A DNA stretch of 64,000 bases from Candidatus Rokuibacteriota bacterium (GTDB lineage: Bacteria > Methylomirabilota > Methylomirabilia > Rokubacteriales > CSP1-6): the NCBI GenBank assembly GCA_003220535.1, contig QHSU01000061.1, positions 62,001 through 126,000 on the forward strand, given 5' to 3'. Position 1 is the first letter of the stretch. Each line of letters begins with the position of its first letter. This document shows, piece after piece, positions 43,139-52,161 of the stretch. The notes beneath the pieces were generated by a model, which ran no database searches, was not told the origin of the DNA, and saw nothing but the letters and a program-made list of their open reading frames with translations. The translations under genes and the position numbers were made by a program.

Positions 43139-43603
43139 CGGTCGAGCGACGGCCCCGAGAACGACAGCCGTCTCCACGCCGCTGCCGAGATCGGGACCGA
43201 GCCACGGCGCGCGCAGAATTTCACGCCGCTCCAGGCCGAACGGCTCAATCGCCTGCTGGCCGAGCTCGAGCTCACTGGGTACCGGCCGTCGTCCGAACCA
43301 GGGTTTCGGGGCACGCAGCGCTACTGGGCGCCGAGCCTGGCGGGCGTGTGGGCGCGCGCGCCGTATCTGCACAACGGCTCCGTCCGCACGATGTAGGACC
43401 TGCTGACGTCACCGGCTTCTCGCGCCAGGACCTTTCGACGTGGATCTCGTCTCTACGACGATTCGCGGATGGGATTTGTGGACGCCGGCCGCTATGTGCT
43501 CGACGTCAGCGGGCCGGGGCAGTCGAATGCCGGTCACGACTACGGCACGGACCTGTCCGATGCGCAGAAGCGCGACCTGATCGAGTATCTGAAGACGCTC
43601 TGA
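43139..43603 (+). pseudogene. C-terminal fragment of a c-type cytochrome, with an amber stop
   Basis: One frame across the gap reads LNRLLAELELTGYRP...RYWAPSLAGVWARAPYLHNGSVRTM, then TAG at 43394-43396, then DLLTSPASRARTFRRGSRLYDDSRMGFVDAGRY...AQKRDLIEYLKTL and TGA. LAGVWARAPYLHNGSVRT followed by DLL is a standard cytochrome c C-terminal motif carrying the distal region. No CXXCH haem site, start codon or signal peptide remains. It directly follows the monooxygenase stop. A decayed remnant. Confidence 0.75.
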
Positions 43604-43618
43604 ATCCCGCCGGCCCGG

Positions 43619-44827
43619 CTACTCGGCTGCCGGCCCCAGATCGCGGGCGCCGGAGGTCCGCTGCTTGAACTCCGCCGGCACCTGACGGCCGGCGTCCGTG
43701 AACGCGCGGCGGATGGCCTCCACGTTCGGGCTGAAGATCGTCTTCCGGTTGTCGCGAGCCCACTCGTTCGACCCCCGCGTCGTTTCCGTGGAACCCTGGA
43801 AGCGGGGCATGACGTAGCGGGCGAAGAGCTCGTAAGACCGGAGCGTCTGCTCCCGCGTCGCCCACTCGTGGGCACGGAAGAGCAAGCCGCCGAAGCCGCC
43901 GTCGCTCAGCCGCTGCAGGTGTTCGATGCCACGCACGACCGTGTCCGCCGAGCCGACGAGCGTCGTGCCCATCTTCACGCCTTCGGTCAGGGGATCGTCC
44001 GAGCGCCCCGGCGGCCGGCCGAGCGTCTCCTCGAAGTAGGTGATCGTCTCGTGTCGCTCGGCGCGCTTGACCTGGCGCAGCGCCTCCTCGTCGTCCTCGG
44101 CCACGTGGACGTTGACGACGAGTCGCCACTCCTTGCGGTCCATGCGCTTGCCGTGCTTGGCGGCGGTCTCCTCGGCGAGTTTCCACTGATTGGCCAGCGC
44201 CTCCGGCCCGCCGGGGAGCCCGGCACCCAGCGAGAGCACGCCGAGGCCGTGCCGGCCCGCGGCCACCACACCCGCTGGGGTCATGACGCTCGCCACCGCG
44301 ATCGGAAAGCACGGCTCGGTGTAGGGCGCCAGGTGCAGCCGCGCCTGCCGTAGCTCGAACCAGTCGGTCTTCATCGTCACCGGCTCTTCGCAGCGCAGGA
44401 GCAGCATGATGGCGTCGAGCGCCTCGTCCATCCGCGGCCGCTGGGTCACCGGCTCGATGCCCAGCATGTAGGCGTCGGACACCAGCGCGCCGGGGCCGCA
44501 GCCGAGCATCGAGCGGCCGCGTGTCATGTGGTCGAGCTGGACGAAGCGCTGGGCCACCAGGAGCGGATGGTGGTAGGGCAGGCTCGTCACGCCCGATCCC
44601 AGCATGATGTGACGCGTGCGCTCGGCCGCCGCCGCGATGAAGATCTCGGGCGAGGCGATCAGCTCCCATCCCGCCGAGTGGTGCTCGCCGACCCAGACTT
44701 CGTCGTAGCCGAGATAGTCGAGCCACTCGATGAGCTCCATGTCGCGAGAGAGGGCCAGCGTCGGGTTCTCGCCGATGCGGTGGAACGGTGCCAGGAAGAT
44801 TCCGAACTTCATTCCCTTGTGGGCCAT
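43619..44827 (-). CDS. LLM-class flavin-dependent monooxygenase
   Basis: A 402-residue luciferase-like protein: MKFGIFLAPFHRIGENPTLALSRDMELIEWLDYLGYDEVWVGEHHSAGWELIASPEIFIAAAAERT, LGSGVTSLPYHHPLLVAQRFVQLDHMTRGR and MLGCGPGALVSDAYMLG. It has the longer form of group-A monooxygenases (limonene-monooxygenase-like). ATG 44827 is chosen for GAGGGC seven bases upstream. Substrate unknown; divergent from the next oxidoreductase gene. Confidence 0.9.
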   Translation of the reverse strand: MAHKGMKFGIFLAPFHRIGENPTLALSRDMELIEWLDYLGYDEVWVGEHHSAGWELIASPEIFIAAAAERTRHIMLGSGVTSLPYHHPLLVAQRFVQLDHMTRGRSMLGCGPGALVSDAYMLGIEPVTQRPRMDEALDAIMLLLRCEEPVTMKTDWFELRQARLHLAPYTEPCFPIAVASVMTPAGVVAAGRHGLGVLSLGAGLPGGPEALANQWKLAEETAAKHGKRMDRKEWRLVVNVHVAEDDEEALRQVKRAERHETITYFEETLGRPPGRSDDPLTEGVKMGTTLVGSADTVVRGIEHLQRLSDGGFGGLLFRAHEWATREQTLRSYELFARYVMPRFQGSTETTRGSNEWARDNRKTIFSPNVEAIRRAFTDAGRQVPAEFKQRTSGARDLGPAAE

Positions 44828-44890
44828 GGTGCCCTCGATCCTAACACGCCCCGCAGCCAAAGGGCGCTCACGGTGCTACTATGCCGCACC

Positions 44891-45955
44891 ATGACCGTGC
44901 GAACGATCCGCGTGGGGTTCGTGGGCGCAGGCGCCAACAGCCGTCGTCATCACATCCCGAAGCTCCGGGCGCAGCCGGGCATCGAGCTGGTCGCGGTCGC
45001 CAACCGCTCGAAGGAATCGGCCGAGCGCGTGGCGCGCGAGTTCGGCATCGCGCGCGTCTACGAAGACTGGCGCGAGCTCGCGCGGGCGGGGGACATCGAC
45101 GCGGTCTGCATCGGCACCTGGCCCAACACACACAGCGAGATCACCCGGGCCGTCCTTGAGCACGGCAAGCACGTGCTCTGCGAGGCGCGCATGGCCATGA
45201 ACGTCGCCGAGGCGCGAGCGATGCTCGATGCCGCGCGCCGGGCGCCCCAGCTCGTCGCTCAACTGGTGCCGGCGCCGAACACGCTTGAGGTCGACTCGAC
45301 GCTCCAGGAGTTGCTGGCCGAGGGCTACGTGGGCGAGGTGCTCGCCGTCGAGATCCAGGCCACCCAGGGCCGCTTCGTCGAGCCCGGTGAGCCGCTGCAC
45401 TGGCGCCAGGATGCCGCGCTCAGCGGCCTCAACGTCATGAGCATGGGCATCTGGTACGAGGCGTTGCTGCGATGGCTCGGTCCTGCCCGCCGGCTCTCGG
45501 CGATGACGAAGATCGCCGTGCCCCGACGCAAGGATGCCACCGGCGCGTGGCAGGACGTGCGGGTGCCCGATCACGTCGACATCCTCGCCACGCTCGGTGG
45601 CGGCCTCGCCACCCTCGGCGGCGGCGCCGTCGCTCACCTGCGCTTCAGCACGGTGACCGCGCTGGCGCCCCCGAGCGAGGTCTGGATCTTCGGGACCGAG
45701 GGGACGCTGCGGATCGAGGCCGATGCCAAGCGCCTCTCGGGCGGACGTCGCGGCGACAAAGAGTTGCGTGAGATCCCGATTCCGGCCGAGCGACGGATCG
45801 GCTGGCGAGTGGAGGAAGAGTTCGTCAACGCGATCCGTGGACTCGAGAAGATCACCCGCACGACGTTCGACGATGGTGTTCGCTACATGGAGTTCACCGA
45901 AGCCGTGGCCGGGAGCGCTGCCAGCGGCCAGGGGGTCGACGTCGCCGACCTCTGA
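44891..45955 (+). CDS. Gfo/Idh/MocA-family oxidoreductase
   Basis: A 354-residue NAD(P)-dependent dehydrogenase. N-terminal Rossmann motif RVGFVGAGANSRRHHIPKL, then VAVANRS and VCIGTWPNTHSEITRAVLEHGKHVLCEARMAM, where the usual catalytic EKP is replaced by EAR (so Lys is absent). The C-terminal alpha/beta domain is normal. Loss of the EKP lysine makes standard sugar dehydrogenase activity uncertain. A TACTAT box at 44877-44882 lies eight bases before the ATG, again suggesting a leaderless start. Confidence 0.88.
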   Translation: MTVRTIRVGFVGAGANSRRHHIPKLRAQPGIELVAVANRSKESAERVAREFGIARVYEDWRELARAGDIDAVCIGTWPNTHSEITRAVLEHGKHVLCEARMAMNVAEARAMLDAARRAPQLVAQLVPAPNTLEVDSTLQELLAEGYVGEVLAVEIQATQGRFVEPGEPLHWRQDAALSGLNVMSMGIWYEALLRWLGPARRLSAMTKIAVPRRKDATGAWQDVRVPDHVDILATLGGGLATLGGGAVAHLRFSTVTALAPPSEVWIFGTEGTLRIEADAKRLSGGRRGDKELREIPIPAERRIGWRVEEEFVNAIRGLEKITRTTFDDGVRYMEFTEAVAGSAASGQGVDVADL

Positions 45956-45972
45956 GGAGCGCCTACCGCTCC
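45956..45972. terminator. Hairpin between convergent genes
   Basis: GGAGCG-CCTAC-CGCTCC forms a six-base-pair stem directly after the oxidoreductase stop and across the stop of the small minus-strand gene. Confidence 0.4.
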
Positions 45973-46151
45973 TTCGTCAACACCTTGACCACCACGACGA
46001 CCACCGCGCCGACGAGCAGCGCGAGCCCCGCGAACACGAGCGCCGCCGTGAGGGGGCTCATGGGCGCGCTGCGCAGCGGGCCGCCGTGGTCGGCGGCGGC
46101 CGGCGTCGCAACGCCGAGGCTCACGAGCCATGCGCTCGCCACGGCACGCAT
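45963..46151 (-). CDS. Small exported single-helix membrane protein
   Basis: A 62-residue peptide with a signal-like N-terminus (MRAVASAWLVSLGVATPAAADHGG), a short linker and one transmembrane helix (LTAALVFAGLALLVGAVVVVVVKVL) with a basic tail. This arrangement, signal peptide then a single helix, is common in small membrane proteins of unknown role. The DinB gene ends 18 bases upstream on the same strand. Confidence 0.6.
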   Translation of the reverse strand: MRAVASAWLVSLGVATPAAADHGGPLRSAPMSPLTAALVFAGLALLVGAVVVVVVKVLTKER

Positions 46152-46169
46152 CGCGTCGAGTCTACCGGT

Positions 46170-46634
46170 TCAAGCCTTGGCCGCCGCTTGAAGCTGCCGG
46201 ACGTGCTCGGCCCAGTGATGCGCCAGAGCCTCCAACCGCTGGCGGCCGGTCATGACCTCGCCGTTCGCCCGGCGAAAGCAGGGCTTGTCGAGGTCGGGCG
46301 CGCTCCGAGCGGCGCCCATCAGCCGTGCGTGCGCCTGCCGCACCTGAGCCAGCAGCTCGTCGAAGCTTTCGTGCTGGTGCAGACGACGGCACACTTCGTT
46401 CACCCGGTCTGAGTCCGCCGGCACGGGCCAGGGCGGTCCACCGAGGGCCGCTGACTGCATGCCCCACGCGGTGGCGTCGTGGAAGTAGATGAAGTGCATC
46501 AGGACATCCCGGGCCTGCCACTGATCGACTCGGGCATCGGTCGACCGCCCCGGCCCCTCGAAGTAGGCCAAGGCCTCCCGCACCACGCTGTCCAGGTTGG
46601 CGAGCGGCATTTCCTCCAGAGGTCGTGTCGTCAT
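46170..46634 (-). CDS. DinB-family protein
   Basis: A 154-residue predicted four-helix-bundle protein. QWQARDVLMHFIYFHDATAWGMQSA and RRQLEALAHHWAEHVRQL-like segments give the histidines that bind metal in DinB/YfiT enzymes (WxxxDVLMHF...HHWAEHV). Some family members are thiol-dependent S-transferases. A second DinB-type gene lies at 58645-59124 but is not closely similar. Confidence 0.8.
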   Translation of the reverse strand: MTTRPLEEMPLANLDSVVREALAYFEGPGRSTDARVDQWQARDVLMHFIYFHDATAWGMQSAALGGPPWPVPADSDRVNEVCRRLHQHESFDELLAQVRQAHARLMGAARSAPDLDKPCFRRANGEVMTGRQRLEALAHHWAEHVRQLQAAAKA

Positions 46635-46671
46635 CCGAATCCTCTTCCCGCGCTTCCCCGCGCTGTTTCGC

Positions 46672-46701
46672 TTGACATGAGATTTTCGCGTGTGCTACTG
46701 C
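46672..46701 (+). promoter_or_regulatory. Candidate promoter (TTGACA-18-TACTGC)
   Basis: A perfect -35 hexamer TTGACA at 46672-46677 followed after 18 bases by TACTGC (46696-46701). It lies about 90 bases before the probable start of the next gene and implies that an earlier in-frame GTG at 46690 is not the true start. Confidence 0.45.
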
Positions 46702-46788
46702 TACCGGCCGCAGGGTGATGTTGGCGTCAGTACCTCGCTCAGTACCGAGGGCCCCAGCGCCCAACGGACACACTCGACGAGCAATCGC

Positions 46789-47331
46789 GTGGGTGGCTCC
46801 AGCGTGACGGCTGTCCGCCGTAAGCTGATCAAGCTCGGGCCTGCTGCTCTCGTGACCGCGACGTTTGTCGTCATGGCCTCGTTCGTCGCGTGGCGTTTCG
46901 AGGTGTTCAAATCTCCGGTATCTGGATATCCCGCGGCCCCAGCTTCAGACGGCGCGTCGGAGTCGATCGTGGCCCCGCGGTCGCAGCCTATGGACGTGAC
47001 TCGTCGGCCTGCCAGGCCGGCGCCGAGCGAATCTCGTTCTGGCGCGCACACTGTACGAGAGGAGCCGGTCGCCGCGCTGCCCGCCGAGGTCCCATCCCCA
47101 AGCACTCTGCCGGAGCCAGAGGCCATTGCCGAAGGCTACCCCTCGCCCCGCCACCCCGAAGCGCAGCCTCCTGGGCGAAGCGTGACGGTCGATGCCGCGC
47201 CGCCTCGGTCAGAGGCGCCGGCGCGCGCGCAGGAAGAGCTCCGACCCCAGTCACCGGCGCCGTCTCGCGCCGAGGACTCTGCGGACGATCCGTCAGCAGT
47301 CATCGATTGGCTCTTGAAGAACAGACGATAG
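46789..47331 (+). CDS. Single-pass membrane protein with a Pro/Ala-rich tail
   Basis: 180 residues from the GTG at 46789; GTG 46804 with GGTGG upstream is an alternative. A basic N-terminus (VRRKLIKL) precedes one transmembrane helix (LVTATFVVMASFVAW). The rest is low complexity, rich in Pro, Ala, Ser, Arg and Glu, ending in DPSAVIDWLLKNRR, which could form a short amphipathic helix. It resembles envelope linker proteins; I do not recognise a family. Codon use is ordinary. Confidence 0.6.
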   Translation: MGGSSVTAVRRKLIKLGPAALVTATFVVMASFVAWRFEVFKSPVSGYPAAPASDGASESIVAPRSQPMDVTRRPARPAPSESRSGAHTVREEPVAALPAEVPSPSTLPEPEAIAEGYPSPRHPEAQPPGRSVTVDAAPPRSEAPARAQEELRPQSPAPSRAEDSADDPSAVIDWLLKNRR

Positions 47332-47347
47332 CCTCTCGCCGCGGGGC

Positions 47348-48913
47348 TCACCGGGGCTTCTTGAGAAAGAGATTGACGTCCGTGGGCGTGATCAGGTCGG
47401 GCACCGTCCAGCCGTCGAGATCGTACTCGGCCATGCATTGCTCGGCGAATCCCCTGAATTCCTGGGCCCGCCCGCTCGTCTGCGCCATCTGCCAGGTGAT
47501 GACGCGGATGGTCTCGGCGGCGCCCGCGTAGTTGCGCTCGTACAGCTCGTGCCGTCCGCCGAACTCGGTCCCGACGGCGTCCCAGAGAAGCTTCATCAAC
47601 TTGATCCGCTCGACCGCGTCCGTGCCGTCGGAGCCGCGCAAGTACTTCTCGAGATACGGGCGCAGGGCCGGCGTACGGAAGTCGACGGCGTGCGAGTTGA
47701 GGTAGATCAGGCCGCTGGCGAGGATGCTCTCCGTGAGCTCCTTGACGCGCGGATAGGCCACGGTGGAGAAGACGCGATACGCCTGAGCGTATTCCGGGTT
47801 GGGGAGGACGGTGTCGCCGGCCCACGGTGCGGGCGTGCGGGCCATCGCGTCGGAGAGCCCCCAGAAGAGATTGCGCCACGCGATGGCCTCGCCGACCGAC
47901 GCCTGCACGTTGCGCGTCTCGCTGGTGCCGACGGCGTCCACCGCCTTCAGGAGCAGTCCGGCGATGAAGTCCAGCTTGACGGCCAGGCGCACGCAGCCGT
48001 GGAACATGGCGCGCGGGAAGAAGCCGGAGTTCTCGAAGAAGGTGTTCGACTTCTTCACATCCTCGTACACGAAGACGTTTTCCCAGGGGACCAGCGCCCG
48101 GTCGAGGACCAGGATGGCGTCGTTCTCGTCCATGCGGCTGCTGAGCGGGTAGTCGAACGGGCTGCCCATCACCTCGGCCGTCATCGCGTAGGACGGGCGG
48201 CAGATCAGCTTCACCCCGGGCGTGTCCATCGAGGCGATGAAGACCACCGCGAACTCCTTCGTCTTGATGGGTGCGGTGGTCGGGTGGGCGATGAAGTTCG
48301 CGTGCGTGAGTGCCGAGCCGGTGGCCACGACCTTCGCGCCGCTGACCAGCAGGCCAGCGTCGGTCTCCTTCTCCACGTGCACGTAGACGTCCGCGACCTC
48401 GTCCGGCGGCCGGTGCCGGTCGACCGGCGGCTGCACCAGGGCGTGATTCAGGTAGAGGACGCGCTCCTGTGCCGCGCGATACCACCGCCGCGCGTTGTCC
48501 TGGTGCGGCGCGTAGAACTCGGCGTTGGCGCCGAGCGTGGCCAGGAAGGCGGCCTTGTAGTCGGGTGAGCGGCCCATCCATCCATAGGTGAGGCGCGCCC
48601 AGGCCGCGATCGCGTCGCGGGCCTTCACGAGGTCCTCGGCGCCCGCCGGCGCCCGGAAGTACCGGTGAGTGTAGCCCCCGGAGCCGGTATCGGTCGCGCA
48701 CGTCAACAGCTCCTGCGTGGCCGGCTCGTGCAGCGCATCGTAGAGCCGCGCCAGCATACGGGCGGGATTGCGGAAGGCCGGGTGCGTCGTCACGTCGTCG
48801 ACGCGCTCGCCGTAAATCCAGATCTCGCGGCCGTCGCGAAGGCTCTCGAGGAATTCTTTTCCGGTGAACGGCCGAGTGCCCCTCGGCGCTCGAGCCCGGG
48901 CGTCCATTTCCAT
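47348..48913 (-). CDS. 4-hydroxyphenylacetate 3-monooxygenase (HpaB) family oxygenase
   Basis: A 521-residue FADH2-dependent hydroxylase of the HpaB/PvcC family. [34 protein letters not shown] at the N-terminus, then [31 protein letters not shown], and RVIT at the C-terminus follow the family order. The reduced flavin would come from a separate reductase, not seen nearby. The ATG at 48913 (or 48907, two codons later) begins the protein; GGAGG lies 11 bases upstream. Acts on a phenolic substrate. Confidence 0.92.
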   Translation of the reverse strand: MEMDARARAPRGTRPFTGKEFLESLRDGREIWIYGERVDDVTTHPAFRNPARMLARLYDALHEPATQELLTCATDTGSGGYTHRYFRAPAGAEDLVKARDAIAAWARLTYGWMGRSPDYKAAFLATLGANAEFYAPHQDNARRWYRAAQERVLYLNHALVQPPVDRHRPPDEVADVYVHVEKETDAGLLVSGAKVVATGSALTHANFIAHPTTAPIKTKEFAVVFIASMDTPGVKLICRPSYAMTAEVMGSPFDYPLSSRMDENDAILVLDRALVPWENVFVYEDVKKSNTFFENSGFFPRAMFHGCVRLAVKLDFIAGLLLKAVDAVGTSETRNVQASVGEAIAWRNLFWGLSDAMARTPAPWAGDTVLPNPEYAQAYRVFSTVAYPRVKELTESILASGLIYLNSHAVDFRTPALRPYLEKYLRGSDGTDAVERIKLMKLLWDAVGTEFGGRHELYERNYAGAAETIRVITWQMAQTSGRAQEFRGFAEQCMAEYDLDGWTVPDLITPTDVNLFLKKPR

Positions 48914-49033
48914 GAGGCTCAGTCCTCCTTCAGGCGGCGGTCGCGCCTCGGGCGCGCGCCCCGTGACTCCGGACTCCTGGGATCGTAGTGGCACTCGCGG
49001 GCCGAGGCAATCGTCGAATGGAGCCCGCCGTTC

Positions 49034-50866
49034 GTGTATCGTGAGTGGAACGGAGCGCTTGGGGTGAATACCGTCTCGCGCCTCCTGGTCCTCGTTATCC
49101 TGGCGGGGGTGTATTTCGTCGCCGGCAAGCTCGGCTTGATGCTCGCCATGGTGCATCCGAGCGCGACGGCGGTATGGGCGCCGACCGGAATCGCGCTGGC
49201 GGCCTTCCTCCGGCTGGGGTTGGGCGTGTGGCCGGCCATTTTCGTCGCCGCGTTCCTGGTCAACCTGACGACGGCCGGATCGGTCACAACCTCGCTCGGA
49301 ATCGCGCTCGGGAACACCCTCGAGGCCGCGGCGGGAAGCGCCCTGGTGACGCGATTCGCCCGCGGGAGCGCAGCCTTCGATCGCGCCGCGGACGTCTTCA
49401 AGTTCACCGGCCTGGCTGCCCTGGTCAGCACGACCGTGAGTGCCACCATCGGCGTGACGAGCCTCGCCTTGACCGGGCACGCCGCCTGGGCGGACTACGG
49501 CGCCATCTGGTTGACCTGGTGGCTGGGCGACGCCGCCGGCGCACTCATCGTCGCGCCCCCTCTGCTCCTCTGGAGCGCCGGCCGCCCCGTGCGCTGGGGC
49601 CAGGCCCGCTGGATCGAGGCCCTGCTCGTGCTGCTGACGGTCATCGGCGTCGGCCAGCTGGTGTTCAGCGGATCGTTTTCGCCTCCGGTGCAACGACTCC
49701 CGTTCCTCGGCATTCCGCCGCTCGTCTGGCTGGCGTACCGGTTCGGTCAGCGCGAGGCGGCCAGCGCGACCCTCGTGCTGTCGGGCATCGCGCTCTGGGG
49801 CACCCTGTCCGGCTTCGGCCCCTTCGCGCAGGAAATGCCGAACGTGGCGCTCCTGTCGCTGCAAGCCTACATGAGCGTGATCACCCTCACGGCGCTCGTG
49901 CTCGCCGCCGCAGTGGCCGACCGCCGGCGGGCGGATGAAGAGCGCCTGAAGGAGGCTCGAGAGCGTGTGCGGGCTTACGAGGCGCTCGAGAAGAGCGAGG
50001 AGCTCCATCGTGCCATCGCCGAGCTCACCTCCGATTTCGCGGTCGTCTCACGCGTCGACCCCGACGGCGGCGTCGTCGTCGAGTCGGCGACGGAGGGCTT
50101 CAGGCGGGTGACGGGGTATGCGCTGGAAGAGCTCGTCGGCCCGGATGGCTGGAAGCCTCTCCTCGACGTCGGTGCGGTCGCGACGTTGCGCCACGCGAGC
50201 ACGCGGCTCCTGTCGGGCGAGAGCCTCTCGCTCGAGATCCCGGTCACTTCGAAGAATGGCGAGGAGCGATGGCTTCTCTGTCACGCCCAACCGGTCTGGA
50301 GTGCCGCCGAGGCCCGCATCGTCCGCATTCTCGGCGCGGCCGAAGACGTCACCGACCGCCGCGAGACGGAGGACAAGCTGCGGCGGCATCAAGCGGCGAT
50401 CCTCCAGCTGTCCACCCCGGTGCTGCGGATCCGCGAGCGCTTGCTCATCCTGCCTGTGGTCGGCCCGATCGACGCTCCGCGCGCGCAGCACCTGACCGAC
50501 GAGCTGTTGAGGAGCATACGGGCGAACCGGGCGAAGGCGGTTGTGATCGACCTGACCGGCGTCGCGACGATGATCCCGGACGTCGCCCAGCAGATGCTGA
50601 AAACGGTCGAAGCGTGCCGGCTCCTGGGGGCGTCGATCATCGTGACCGGCATGTCGCACACGATCGCCGACACCCTTGTTTCGATCGGCGTGGACATGGG
50701 CAAGGTGACGAGCCTTGGCGACTTGCAGAGCGGGATGGAGGCGGCCGAAGGCCTCCTCGCGGCCGACGCGATGTCGACCGCGGCAGATCCAGACCGTGCC
50801 GTTGCGTCGAGCGGTGCCGCGCTCAGCCTCGGCGGACGAACTCGGCCGCTCCGGCGCTCGCCCTGA
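49034..50866 (+). CDS. MASE1-PAS-STAS membrane sensor (RsbR-like)
   Basis: A 610-residue protein. Residues ~15-290 form a MASE1 membrane sensor with about eight helices ([29 protein letters not shown]). Then a coiled coil ([32 protein letters not shown]), a PAS domain ([33 protein letters not shown]...[16 protein letters not shown]), and a C-terminal STAS domain ([39 protein letters not shown]) with threonines in DLTGV and VTGM, where RsbR is phosphorylated. No kinase or GGDEF domain. GTG 49064 is an alternative start. Possibly regulates a stressosome-like module. Confidence 0.87.
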   Translation: MYREWNGALGVNTVSRLLVLVILAGVYFVAGKLGLMLAMVHPSATAVWAPTGIALAAFLRLGLGVWPAIFVAAFLVNLTTAGSVTTSLGIALGNTLEAAAGSALVTRFARGSAAFDRAADVFKFTGLAALVSTTVSATIGVTSLALTGHAAWADYGAIWLTWWLGDAAGALIVAPPLLLWSAGRPVRWGQARWIEALLVLLTVIGVGQLVFSGSFSPPVQRLPFLGIPPLVWLAYRFGQREAASATLVLSGIALWGTLSGFGPFAQEMPNVALLSLQAYMSVITLTALVLAAAVADRRRADEERLKEARERVRAYEALEKSEELHRAIAELTSDFAVVSRVDPDGGVVVESATEGFRRVTGYALEELVGPDGWKPLLDVGAVATLRHASTRLLSGESLSLEIPVTSKNGEERWLLCHAQPVWSAAEARIVRILGAAEDVTDRRETEDKLRRHQAAILQLSTPVLRIRERLLILPVVGPIDAPRAQHLTDELLRSIRANRAKAVVIDLTGVATMIPDVAQQMLKTVEACRLLGASIIVTGMSHTIADTLVSIGVDMGKVTSLGDLQSGMEAAEGLLAADAMSTAADPDRAVASSGAALSLGGRTRPLRRSP

Positions 50867-50881
50867 GCGTGCGCCGGCGGC

Positions 50882-51244
50882 TCAGTAGCTGACGCAGGGA
50901 CTCCCGTCCGCCAGGAACTCGACGAGCTTCGCACCGCCAACGATGGCAGCGCCGGCGACCAGGTTGTTCTCGTCGAGCCGGCGCTTCTTGAAGCAGGGCG
51001 AGCACACGAAGATCGTCCCCCCGGCCTTCGCGAAGCTCTCCATCAGCTCGCGCAGCGGCGCGAACCCTTCTTCGCGGACGTCGTCGGCGTACCCTTTCTG
51101 GGCGAGACGTACGCCTTCGATGCTCAGGAACACGAGCGTTTCCTTGCCCGAGCCCACCGCGGCGTTGGCCAACACGAAGGCCACCGTCGCTCGGTCAGGA
51201 TCGTCCTTGGCGTGGGTGAGATTGACGCAGAACCGGTTTGCCAT
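50882..51244 (-). CDS. DsrE-family protein
   Basis: A 120-residue protein: MANRFCVNLTHAKDDPDRATVAFVLANAAVGSGKETLVFLSIEGVRL and GGTIFVCSPCFKKRRLDE match the DsrE/DsrF-like fold. The cysteines in VCSPCF are in the loop that carries the active cysteine in relatives. These proteins relay sulfur between carriers. The start is three bases from the TusA-like stop, and the pair follows LivF, so they are likely co-transcribed. Confidence 0.85.
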   Translation of the reverse strand: MANRFCVNLTHAKDDPDRATVAFVLANAAVGSGKETLVFLSIEGVRLAQKGYADDVREEGFAPLRELMESFAKAGGTIFVCSPCFKKRRLDENNLVAGAAIVGGAKLVEFLADGSPCVSY

Positions 51245-51247
51245 GGC

Positions 51248-51463
51248 TCAGCTCTCCTTTCGGCGGATCCAGTACACGGGATGCGCCGCCTCGACCAGCC
51301 CGTGCCCGGTCATTCGGCACCACGCCGGGATATCGGCCGGCGCACCCGAGTCACGGGCGACGAGCTTCAGTATGCACCCCGGCGGCATCGCGTCCATGCG
51401 CAGGCGGAGCTCGAGCACGAGCTCGCCACAGCCGAGGTCACCCGCGTCCCACTCGACGTCCAT
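51248..51463 (-). CDS. TusA-like sulfur carrier, without the CPxP proline
   Basis: A 71-residue protein with the TusA/SirA fold: DAGDLGCGELVLELRLRMDAMPPGCILKLVARDSGAPADIPAWCRMTGHGLVEA. Canonical members have CPxP; here the Cys13 is kept but the following residues are GEL. Persulfide transfer via Cys13 is still possible. It lies between LivF (two bases) and DsrE (three bases), so it forms a sulfur-carrier pair with DsrE. Confidence 0.8.
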   Translation of the reverse strand: MDVEWDAGDLGCGELVLELRLRMDAMPPGCILKLVARDSGAPADIPAWCRMTGHGLVEAAHPVYWIRRKES

Positions 51464-51465
51464 CG

Positions 51466-52161
51466 TCAGACGCCCAGGTAGCGCGCCTTGACCTCGGGAT
51501 TGCGCAGGAGCTCGTCCGGGCGGGATTCGTAGACGATCCTGCCCTTGCTCATGAGGTAGACGTAATCGGCGATGCGGAGCGCGAAGGCCAGGTTCTGCTC
51601 GACGATGAGGATGGACGCGCCCCCGGCCTTGAGCCGGCCCAGGATGCGCCCGAGCTCCCGCACCAGCAGCGGCGCCAGCCCCTCCGAGGGCTCGTCCATC
51701 AAGAGAATGTCGGGGTTGCCGACCAGGGCCCGGCCGCAGGCGAGCATCTGCTGCTCGCCCCCGGAGAGCTTGTTGCCGCGGTTCCGGAGACGCTCGCGCA
51801 GGCGCGGGAACAGCTCGAGCACCCGGTCGAAGCTCCAGCCGGCGCCGTTGCCGTGGCGCAGGCCGATCTCGAGGTGCTCGTTCACGGCGAGCGACGCGAA
51901 GATGCGCCGTCCCTGCGGGACCAGCCCCACGCCGCGCCGGGCGATCTCGTGCGCGGGCAGGCGCGTGATGTCTTCGCCCCGCAGCACGATGCGGCCGCGC
52001 CGCGGCGGCGTGAAGCCGATGATGGAGCGGATCAGCGTCGTCTTGCCGACGCCGTTCCTTCCGAGGACGGCCACGACCTGCCCCTGACCCACGCGCAGCG
52101 AGAGACCCTGCAGGATGTAGCTCTCGCCGTAGTTGGTGTGGATGTCCTGGACCTCAAGCAT
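51466..52161 (-). CDS. livF: Branched-chain amino acid-type ABC transporter ATP-binding protein LivF
   Basis: A 231-residue ATPase: Walker A GRNGVGKT (34-41), signature LSGGEQQML, Walker B ILLMDEPSEGLAP. The LivF hallmark LVPQGRRIFASLAVNEHLEIG is present. It powers an importer with LivH/LivM/LivG encoded upstream on the same strand. The start overlaps the LivG stop by eight bases. Confidence 0.95.
   Translation of the reverse strand: MLEVQDIHTNYGESYILQGLSLRVGQGQVVAVLGRNGVGKTTLIRSIIGFTPPRRGRIVLRGEDITRLPAHEIARRGVGLVPQGRRIFASLAVNEHLEIGLRHGNGAGWSFDRVLELFPRLRERLRNRGNKLSGGEQQMLACGRALVGNPDILLMDEPSEGLAPLLVRELGRILGRLKAGGASILIVEQNLAFALRIADYVYLMSKGRIVYESRPDELLRNPEVKARYLGV

Noticed and set aside
43394..43396. 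In-frame TAG read as pyrrolysine
   Set aside because: The fragment lacks a start codon, haem motif and N-terminus, so it is a remnant. The column is not a known Pyl site, and no Pyl genes are visible.
46690..46788. GTG at 46690 as start of the Pro/Ala-rich membrane protein
   Set aside because: It lies inside the predicted promoter (TTGACA...TACTGC) and has no Shine-Dalgarno sequence. A later GTG before the basic/helix segment fits better.
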